Shown: piece by piece, positions 44,809 to 51,115 of the stretch
How positions within the stretch are numbered: position 1 is the stretch's first letter
Layout: the number at the start of each line of letters is the position of its first letter
Source of the DNA: Bacillota bacterium
GTDB taxonomy: Bacteria > Bacillota_I > Bacilli_A > RFN20 > CAG-826
Assembly (NCBI GenBank): GCA_030831415.1
Contig: JAURLC010000061.1
Location: 1 to 51,115, forward strand
DNA: 51,115 nt
Reading direction: 5' to 3'
The notes under the pieces: model-generated
What the model was told of the DNA's origin: nothing
Seen by the model: the letters and a program-made list of their open reading frames with translations, nothing else
The model's database searches: none
Translations under genes and position numbers: made by a program

Positions 44809-45655
44809 ACATAAAAGTTTTACCCCAGCTCCATTACACACCCTATACTTTATTGCAACGCCAATTGGTAATTTACAAGAGCTTTCTCAGCGGGCTATTG
44901 ATACGATGACACTAGTGGATAAAATTGCGTGTGAAGATACACGCGTTACTAGCAAACTTCTTCATCATTTAAACTTTAAAAAGCCTTTAATTCCTTGTCA
45001 TGAACATAATGAATCCATCGCATCTGCATCCATTATTGCTGCGATCTTAAATGGTGAAAAAATAGCCTATGTTTCCGATGCCGGGTATCCTGGAATATCA
45101 GACCCAGGACAGCGCTTAATACAGCAAGCACTTAAAGCAGATATTCACGTCGTGATGATTTCCGGTCCATCCGCAATTTTGAATGCATTAATCGGATCTG
45201 GTTTAAGTACAGAACGATTTTATTTTCATGGATTTTTGCTACCGAAAGAAGGCCCACGTTTAGACGAACTCAAAGATCTCTATACCCGAAAAGAAACGCT
45301 TGTGTTCTATGAATCTCCTCACCGAATCGAAACCACGCTCAAAAACATGCTTGAAACCCTCGGTAATCGTCAAGCGGTTATTGCCCGAGAACTAACCAAA
45401 CTTCATGAAGAATATATTCGTGGTACCTTACAAGAACTTAGTGAAATCGATCCTGCGTCCTTAAAAGGTGAAATGGTAATCGTCGTTGAAGGAAACAAGG
45501 ATGAAATGAGTATTAAGCTAAGTGATGATGAAATACGAAAACTCGTACAAAACTTAACTGAAACAGGTATTTCAATGAAGGATGCTATACGCCAAGTATC
45601 TGAAATGACGACGTTAAATAAAAATTATATTTATAAACTTATGCATCGGAATTAA
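44801..45655 (+). CDS. rsmI: 16S rRNA (cytidine1402-2'-O)-methyltransferase
   Basis: RsmI methylates the ribose of C1402 in 16S rRNA. It has 284 residues from ATG 44801. 'LYFIATPIGNLQELSQRAID' opens the domain, followed by 'CEDTRVTSKLLHHL', 'YVSDAGYPGISDPGQRLIQ' and 'GFLLPKEG'. The open frame extends upstream to 44708, but the extra residues lie inside ricT and are unlike the family. It overlaps the ricT end by eight bases. In Bacillus yabA stands before it; that is absent here. Confidence 0.96.
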   Translation: MIRHKSFTPAPLHTLYFIATPIGNLQELSQRAIDTMTLVDKIACEDTRVTSKLLHHLNFKKPLIPCHEHNESIASASIIAAILNGEKIAYVSDAGYPGISDPGQRLIQQALKADIHVVMISGPSAILNALIGSGLSTERFYFHGFLLPKEGPRLDELKDLYTRKETLVFYESPHRIETTLKNMLETLGNRQAVIARELTKLHEEYIRGTLQELSEIDPASLKGEMVIVVEGNKDEMSIKLSDDEIRKLVQNLTETGISMKDAIRQVSEMTTLNKNYIYKLMHRN

Positions 45656-48600
45656 TCGTGTCTTCTTTTTTTCGTTGAATAAACCAAGCCGCTCCGTGAA
45701 TACCACCAAATAGAACAAAACCCGACAAAGATAAGAGTAACCCTTCTGTTAGAAAGGGTGTCCAGTATGAAACTTCATATCGCGAGAACCCTTCTCCAGA
45801 AACAAACCCAATAAACCCACCTTGTGCTTTGTAGACGTTAGGAGTGTACGATTCACCATTGCCATCCCAATACCTTACTCTCCATCCTGGATCAAAAGGT
45901 GTTTGAAGAACGATAAATCGAGATTGATCGAAATTTGTTTCAAAAAACATTTTATTTTTTGTGTGGTGAAATTGTTCCAAAGGATAATCCTTCAATGGAT
46001 CTAGTCGTTGTAAATAATTTGCATACGATTCACGGTAAAGAACAGGATAAAACATCGTTCCCGAAGAAAATTTAGGTACAATCACAATACGACTGACAGG
46101 GCGGGATGGATAATATCCACGCATAAATTTAAATGAAGTATTCACAAAACTATGCGCGTCACGGACAATAATTTCGTTGTTTTCATCGAAAAAATAGACG
46201 GTTGCAAAATGCGATAATCGTAATTGAAGAGCATAGAAATAAGGGGAATCAATCTCACCAAAATTATTTCCTGTTGTTGGTGTAAGATGAACCGTTTTAA
46301 ATTCCCCTTGGAAGTTGCTTAAGGTTGCATTCGGTGAAATAAGGGTCGTTTCACATGTGGTTAAATCAGAAAGCAAAGAAGGGTTAAAAATGGTTGGACA
46401 CGTGACGAAGTTGACGTTTGCAAAAACGCGGGAAATATTCCGTTGAGGGATATTCCCAACTGTTAGATGAGGGGCCTCAAGCATAACTTCTTCAATATCT
46501 TGATTATCCAGGATACCACCTGATAAATACGCTTCCTCGTTGGTTAAAACTTCTGTAGTCGTGTTTGCAAAAAAATCATACATGGATGCACCTTCAATTT
46601 TATTCGTCCGTATAAGATGATCAAAACTAAATCCGCCTTCAATAAAATTTTCATTTTCATAGACCGAATTAAGCTCTGTTGATAACTCATAATTTTTGAC
46701 AAAACCAAAAGGTACATTTTGATATAAATAATCGTAATATCCCGTCTCTGGATTCGGTAAAAATGAACGGGTGTAAGAATCGAAAGCATTTTGCATCATA
46801 TAATATTTAATGCCTAAAAAGGTATCTAAGTTATATCGTTTTTCATGATAGCCCATTGACCAACCTCGATGGTTGTAATTCATGTGAGACCATGCATTAA
46901 AATCAGTGAGATGGAAATTATATAAAGAATGAAAAGCCGTGGCACCATTATATCCTAGTCGCATGCCAACATTTGTCGATTCACCACTATTCAAGTTATA
47001 TAAACGAAACAATTGATCATCGTCACGATTAATTTTGTTTATAATATCGCGCTGATCTCGGATAAGTGTTAGTCCATTATCAATGCGATTAGGATAACTG
47101 ACTAACCCATGAATATTCATGATGAGCGCTCCCATAATAATCGACTCAAAAAATATCGCATTTTTAATCGTCTCAGTTAATGTTGAGGACATGTATTGTT
47201 TTCGGAAATAGACATAAACCGCGATCATATAAACCATCGTGCCAATAGCAATCCACTCCCGTTCTTCCATCGCCGTAAAGAAAAACTGATTCTCGTTTGC
47301 TTTTGCCACTGAAAGCGCATAAAAAGCTAACCCAAACATCAATCCAAAGGAAAGATCAAAGTACCAAACTTTAAATTGTCTACGGTGCTCATATTGTGTT
47401 GCAACATACATAATGGCAATCGCAACAACAAATATTTGCCAGCGACCATAATCAATGGTAAAACCATGAACAAGTTGATAGGTAAATGGGGTAAAAAGCA
47501 TAAATAAAATTAACAACAATCCAATCCAATGCGACCATTTCTTTTGCTTAATACTGTGAATGAGCGAAGGAACAAGGAGCATTGTTAAGGGCGTATACAT
47601 AAATAAACTTGAAATCGTATTATCATAACTCGCTGTGCGAAAAAGCGTGGATGATCGATTGCTGACAGTCGGAAATAAAAACGAAATCAATGGATAAAAT
47701 TTATTATACGGCTCCTCCGTTAAACTCGAATTTTGCCAAACAGTAAGCATGCGCCAAACTTGTTCCCAATCTTCCGCAGTCATCGAAGAAATTAAACGAT
47801 CAAGATACCAAGCGTTATCCACACGATCGGATGTTACAGCAACCATAATCGAAGGAAGAAAAACAAATCCCGTCATTAAAATACCACTTAAAAATGCGAC
47901 AAAACCAAGACCAAGAATCGAAATAGAATCGATTGTTTTTCGTTTTGGAAACGTTTGAAAAAATCGAAATCCTGCATAAAATACAGCTGTAAAACTAGTA
48001 GAAACTAAGAAGAAATAATTGGTAATCCCCATAAGAAATAAGCTTCCCGCAAGCCAGGTGAATTGTTTCTCTTTGATAAGTTTTTCGATACCTAAAAGAA
48101 CCATCGGAAAGACAACGGCGACTTCCATGAAGTGATTAAACCAAAGATAATAAACCATCCAGCCTGAGAATCCATATGCCATCGAAAAAATTCTGCTATT
48201 GGATTCGGAAACACCTTGATATTTTAAGTACCACCGAAAAGTAAGTGCAGCCATCACCATTTTGGCAATCATCAATACAGCCATCCCTTGAGGGACTAGG
48301 GCACGAGGAAACAATAAGATTGGCAAAAAGAATGGATTTAAATAATAATAAAAAGAATTTGAACCAATATGATTAGAACCTAAGTAGGTAGACGAATCCC
48401 ATAAAACAAATTCCCCCGTTGAAAAAAAATGCCACCAATCATCATAGCCGTTTAAATAGAAAGGGATTTGTTGAAGAACATAATCGCCGCTTAGGGGAAT
48501 TGTAAATAAATTAGTGATAAGGGCATAAGCGAAAAACATGACGCCCATAAAAATTAAAAAGACAATATAGCGTAAATAAGAATCCGGTTGATTCCATGCG

Positions 48601-48668
48601 ACACGAACTGCCTTGGTTTTATTGACCCACCAACGATTAAATTTTGCGCTTAAATCGACGAGTTCCAT
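45639..48668 (-). CDS. YfhO-family membrane protein
   Basis: This 1009-residue protein starts with a basic cytosolic part and about a dozen membrane helices to about residue 520. A large external beta-rich part follows, then a last helix near residue 980 ('LLLSLSGFVLFGGIHGAAWF'). YfhO-type signs include 'LSGDYVLQQIPFYLNGYDDWW' early and 'YRESYANYLQRL' late. YfhO proteins in Gram-positives attach sugars to wall or lipoteichoic acid precursors; the activity here is inferred. ATG 48668 overlaps the RluA gene by 32 bases with a weak AAAGAG. The end overlaps rsmI by 17 bases on the other strand. Confidence 0.88.
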   Translation of the reverse strand: MELVDLSAKFNRWWVNKTKAVRVAWNQPDSYLRYIVFLIFMGVMFFAYALITNLFTIPLSGDYVLQQIPFYLNGYDDWWHFFSTGEFVLWDSSTYLGSNHIGSNSFYYYLNPFFLPILLFPRALVPQGMAVLMIAKMVMAALTFRWYLKYQGVSESNSRIFSMAYGFSGWMVYYLWFNHFMEVAVVFPMVLLGIEKLIKEKQFTWLAGSLFLMGITNYFFLVSTSFTAVFYAGFRFFQTFPKRKTIDSISILGLGFVAFLSGILMTGFVFLPSIMVAVTSDRVDNAWYLDRLISSMTAEDWEQVWRMLTVWQNSSLTEEPYNKFYPLISFLFPTVSNRSSTLFRTASYDNTISSLFMYTPLTMLLVPSLIHSIKQKKWSHWIGLLLILFMLFTPFTYQLVHGFTIDYGRWQIFVVAIAIMYVATQYEHRRQFKVWYFDLSFGLMFGLAFYALSVAKANENQFFFTAMEEREWIAIGTMVYMIAVYVYFRKQYMSSTLTETIKNAIFFESIIMGALIMNIHGLVSYPNRIDNGLTLIRDQRDIINKINRDDDQLFRLYNLNSGESTNVGMRLGYNGATAFHSLYNFHLTDFNAWSHMNYNHRGWSMGYHEKRYNLDTFLGIKYYMMQNAFDSYTRSFLPNPETGYYDYLYQNVPFGFVKNYELSTELNSVYENENFIEGGFSFDHLIRTNKIEGASMYDFFANTTTEVLTNEEAYLSGGILDNQDIEEVMLEAPHLTVGNIPQRNISRVFANVNFVTCPTIFNPSLLSDLTTCETTLISPNATLSNFQGEFKTVHLTPTTGNNFGEIDSPYFYALQLRLSHFATVYFFDENNEIIVRDAHSFVNTSFKFMRGYYPSRPVSRIVIVPKFSSGTMFYPVLYRESYANYLQRLDPLKDYPLEQFHHTKNKMFFETNFDQSRFIVLQTPFDPGWRVRYWDGNGESYTPNVYKAQGGFIGFVSGEGFSRYEVSYWTPFLTEGLLLSLSGFVLFGGIHGAAWFIQRKKEDTINSDA

Positions 48669-49632
48669 GCTCTTTATTATAACGTTTTGTTTTGGGTTTG
48701 TCCTGTGTAGGTTCGGGATCTTTTTGTCCCATAAATTGATGAAATAATTTTGGAATTGGTGCGTAAAATTTAAGAATTTTTTTATGGATAGGATGATGAA
48801 ACTCTAAAGCATAAGCATGAAGTCCTAGCCGTTTGAGAGGGTCTGAATTACTATGATATTTTTTATCCCCAATTATTGGATGACCTAAATCATTTAAATG
48901 GACACGGATTTGATTTTTTCTTCCCGTATCGATGCGAACATCCAACATCGAATAGGTTCCCTTTGATTGGGTCATTTCATAATGTGTAATCGCTTCTTGG
49001 CCTTCTTCATCTTCTTCATAATGCGAATACATTAATTGTGTGGTAGTTTGCCGAAGCCATGATTTAATTGTCTTCTTTTTGTCTTTAGGTGTTCCTTCTA
49101 CTATGGCCACATATCCTCGCTTGGTGACCAGATCATTCCATTGATCTTGAAGTAAGTTTCGTAAATCCTCACGTTTAGTGAAAAGCAGAACACCGGATGT
49201 ATCTCGATCAATACGATGCGTCACAAATAAGCGGGCAGTAGGATTTTTATCCTGTATATATTCCATCATGATTTTGATAGCCGTTTTGGATTTTTCCTTG
49301 TCGGAAGCAATACTTAATAGACCAGAAGGTTTATCAATAACTAAAAATTCATCATCTTCAAATAATATTTTGGGTCGAGGAATTTTGCTTTCTACTTTAC
49401 GTTCGGAAAATACAATTACCATATCATTTGCAGCAAGAGGAAAATCAAAACGAGAGACACGAACCCCTTCGACGGCAACTTGTTTGTGACTTAAAAGCGA
49501 CTTCACATTATTTCGACTTAACTTTGGTAAGAATTCACGTAAAAATTCCATTAGCGTAGTGGATTTCTTCACGCGAAATTCTTTAAACTTAGGGTTATTT
49601 GGATTGATTCTTTTTTTGTGTGTATTTTGCAT
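48637..49632 (-). CDS. RluA-family pseudouridine synthase
   Basis: This 331-residue RNA-modifying enzyme converts uridine to pseudouridine. It has an N-terminal S4-type RNA-binding part ('TLMEFLREFLPKLSRNNVKSLL') and the catalytic motif 'HRIDRDTSGVLLFTK', whose Asp (in RDTSG) is the nucleophile. 'RKNQIRVHLNDLGHPIIGDKKY' is the second family signature. GAGG stands six bases before ATG. The target RNA position cannot be read; RluC/RluD-like 23S sites are usual. It overlaps the neighbouring genes by 38 bases upstream and 32 downstream. Confidence 0.93.
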   Translation of the reverse strand: MQNTHKKRINPNNPKFKEFRVKKSTTLMEFLREFLPKLSRNNVKSLLSHKQVAVEGVRVSRFDFPLAANDMVIVFSERKVESKIPRPKILFEDDEFLVIDKPSGLLSIASDKEKSKTAIKIMMEYIQDKNPTARLFVTHRIDRDTSGVLLFTKREDLRNLLQDQWNDLVTKRGYVAIVEGTPKDKKKTIKSWLRQTTTQLMYSHYEEDEEGQEAITHYEMTQSKGTYSMLDVRIDTGRKNQIRVHLNDLGHPIIGDKKYHSNSDPLKRLGLHAYALEFHHPIHKKILKFYAPIPKLFHQFMGQKDPEPTQDKPKTKRYNKEHGTRRFKRKI

Positions 49633-50485
49633 AAAGCCTCATTGATTTTAATGGCATTCGCATCCCTTTAAAAGGAATTTCGTATTGTGGATCCACATAC
49701 CACCCCGTAAATCGAAATCCTTTCTTTCTTGCTTTTGGTAATAAAGAAGTATCTTCTCCTACTCGAAATCTTGCTGGAGAAAGAGGCTGACCTCCAAATA
49801 CTTCAAAAAAGATGCGTCTCTTACGTTGAAAAAAATATACAAGACTAACAAGGGCAACAAACGTCAACATGAGGATGGGTAATAAAAATGTTTGTTGTCC
49901 GTAAATATCAATAATCACTGGAGAAGTGTAATACGGAATCGAGCCTATAACAAGATTGGCATCATTATACAAAGGCACTTTATATTCCAAACGATATTGA
50001 AATCGCCCATTACGGTAAGGAGAAAAATAGGATAATGTAGCTCCTCCAATATCCTCGAATTGTTGGTCTCCGACACGAGCGGATTGCCACTGATAGCGTA
50101 CTTGATATGCAAGTGGGTTATATAAATCAAAATATAACGTCATCGTCTCAGATTCAAATCGTTCACCAATTTCCGATGCCCGTAGTGTAGCTGGACTTAA
50201 GGAAGTACCTCGATATCGCCATTCAGAATATAACGTCATCGAACGTGTAATCGGGGTGTCAAAGTCGTGCCAAAGGGTTAAGTTTTCGTCTTGATACCAA
50301 GAGGTTAAAATGACATTATCCCGTTGGATAAAACTTGGCGGTGCAAAAAGGAATCCTTCGTCTTCAACTTCTACTGTTGCGGTTTGATCATCGTTCAGGA
50401 TGACAAACACTACCGTATGAACCACTTCCGTCGATGCAGGTGGTAACAAAGGGATAAGAAGTAAAAAGAGTGCTACTAGATTCAT
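49595..50485 (-). CDS. Membrane protein with InlB B-repeat-like domains
   Basis: This 296-residue protein has a cleavable signal (about 1-19), an external region with an InlB B-repeat-like segment (about 44-90: 'TSWYQDENLTLWHDF', 'SMTLYSEW'), a beta-rich middle, one membrane helix (about 203-222), then RKRR. After that a second InlB/Flg_new-like segment follows (about 245-290: 'GFRFTGWYVDPQYEIPF', 'SMRLYAKY'). The positive-inside rule puts the second repeat in the cytosol. ATG 50485 overlaps the DUF4956 gene stop by one base (TAATG), so they are coupled. The function is unknown. Confidence 0.7.
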   Translation of the reverse strand: MNLVALFLLLIPLLPPASTEVVHTVVFVILNDDQTATVEVEDEGFLFAPPSFIQRDNVILTSWYQDENLTLWHDFDTPITRSMTLYSEWRYRGTSLSPATLRASEIGERFESETMTLYFDLYNPLAYQVRYQWQSARVGDQQFEDIGGATLSYFSPYRNGRFQYRLEYKVPLYNDANLVIGSIPYYTSPVIIDIYGQQTFLLPILMLTFVALVSLVYFFQRKRRIFFEVFGGQPLSPARFRVGEDTSLLPKARKKGFRFTGWYVDPQYEIPFKGMRMPLKSMRLYAKYTQKKNQSK

Positions 50486-51115
50486 TAATCCACTTGATTA
50501 AATCGTTGAACAGTCATCGTGACCGTAAGGTTACCATTTCGTTCACGAATTTTATCGATAAATTGTTTCTGTTTGGTAGATTTTTTGATTACAACACTAT
50601 AGGAAATTTCAAACAATGTACCAAAATCAATGGTTCTAACGCGGTTAAGTTGGGCCGATAAACAATATTCTTGAAGTAAGTCATCAAACAAATTTTCATA
50701 GTTTAAACTCTCTGGAACAATGATACGCAAGGCGATGTTTCGATCGGATGTTTTTCCAAACTTAACACTAAAAAGTAAAAGAATGACGGCCATCATAAAC
50801 AACGTGAAGACTGCAGCAAACGCAACATACCCAGTCCCTGTGATAACCCCAATAACAACGGTTAGTAATACATAAGCGATATCTTCTGTATTCCGTTGAT
50901 TGGTGCGAAAGCGGGTTAAAGCGAATAAACCACCCACCGCAATACCGGCTGCAAGATTATTAGCCAACATAATCATTAACACGGCAACGACCGGGGGCAT
51001 GATGACCATTGTCCATGGAAAATCGGAAATAAACCCTTCATCCCGTTTGATAAACATATAAAAATAAGCAAGAAAGATTCCAAGTAAAACGGCAGACAGC
51101 ATAACAACTAAAGAT
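50485..51115 (-). CDS. DUF4956-family membrane protein, 5' end outside window
   Basis: The frame is open to the window edge: codons TCT TTA GTT GTT precede the first visible ATG at 51102. The visible part has about four helices, the signature 'ALTRFRTNQRNTEDIAYVLLTVVIGVITGTG', and a cytosolic C-terminal domain. DUF4956 proteins often stand next to polyphosphate-polymerase (VTC) or CotH genes; such genes, if any, lie beyond the window. It is translationally coupled to the InlB-repeat-like protein. Confidence 0.85.
   Translation of the reverse strand, partial: SLVVMLSAVLLGIFLAYFYMFIKRDEGFISDFPWTMVIMPPVVAVLMIMLANNLAAGIAVGGLFALTRFRTNQRNTEDIAYVLLTVVIGVITGTGYVAFAAVFTLFMMAVILLLFSVKFGKTSDRNIALRIIVPESLNYENLFDDLLQEYCLSAQLNRVRTIDFGTLFEISYSVVIKKSTKQKQFIDKIRERNGNLTVTMTVQRFNQVD

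Overview
The window reads as a chromosome segment of a low-GC Firmicutes-type bacterium. The gene order prfA-prmC-rpiB-comFA-comFC-secA-prfB and the run dnaX-recR-tmk-holB-ricT-rsmI are Bacilli-like. Several Bacillus neighbours are absent from these runs (ebfC, yaaQ, yaaR, yabA, hpf). Lipoproteins have Ser/Thr-rich linkers. UGA is a normal stop here: dnaX, tmk, holB and secA end in TGA, and an RF2 gene is present, so the Mycoplasma code does not apply. A Bacilli lineage near the Mollicutes (Acholeplasma/Izemoplasma-like) or Erysipelotrichia is my best guess, but the sequence alone does not fix the taxon. I see no rRNA, CRISPR array, insertion sequence or prophage. Coding density is high; the longest stretch without a protein gene (12559-12856) holds a promoter, a tRNA and a terminator.

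Region 1 (1-12631, all on the minus strand) is a carbohydrate uptake and use operon. It starts from a promoter whose -35 overlaps a CcpA-type cre palindrome. The order in transcription is: a GH94-like glycoside phosphorylase split into two ORFs by one in-frame TGA; a multi-module carbohydrate-binding lipoprotein; a lipoprotein solute-binding protein; a strong intercistronic hairpin; a 1010-residue membrane-anchored solute-binding protein; two ABC permeases; and a secreted NHL-repeat protein cut by the window edge. No ATPase is present. Glycans would be captured outside by the binding proteins, imported, and phosphorolysed in the cytosol.

Region 2 (12680-14977) holds tRNA-Ala(CGC), a shared bidirectional terminator and an M6-type metalloprotease lipoprotein. 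Region 3 (15077-20870) is a glycine cleavage operon (gcvT, gcvH, gcvPA, gcvPB) followed by an APC amino-acid transporter. Region 4 (20936-29472) holds a CvpA-like membrane protein, a Y-family polymerase with YolD, an ECF sigma factor with a membrane partner, glnA, an M29 aminopeptidase, a DUF308-like membrane protein, folD and secG. FolD would take up the methylene-THF made by glycine cleavage.

Region 5 (29531-40078, minus) is a housekeeping run: prfA, prmC, rpiB, comFA, comFC, secA, prfB (with a programmed +1 frameshift), a YitT-family protein and uvrB. Divergent from it, region 6 (40184-45655, plus) is the replication/recombination run dnaX, recR, tmk, holB, ricT, rsmI, joined by 1-8 base overlaps. 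Region 7 (45639-51115, minus) holds a partial DUF4956 membrane protein, an InlB-repeat-like membrane protein, an RluA-type pseudouridine synthase and a YfhO-family membrane protein, all overlapping.

The observations most worth following are the in-frame UGA in the phosphorylase, the prfB frameshift site without its usual Shine-Dalgarno stimulator, several operon-head genes that look leaderless, and the InlB-like repeats predicted on both sides of the membrane.
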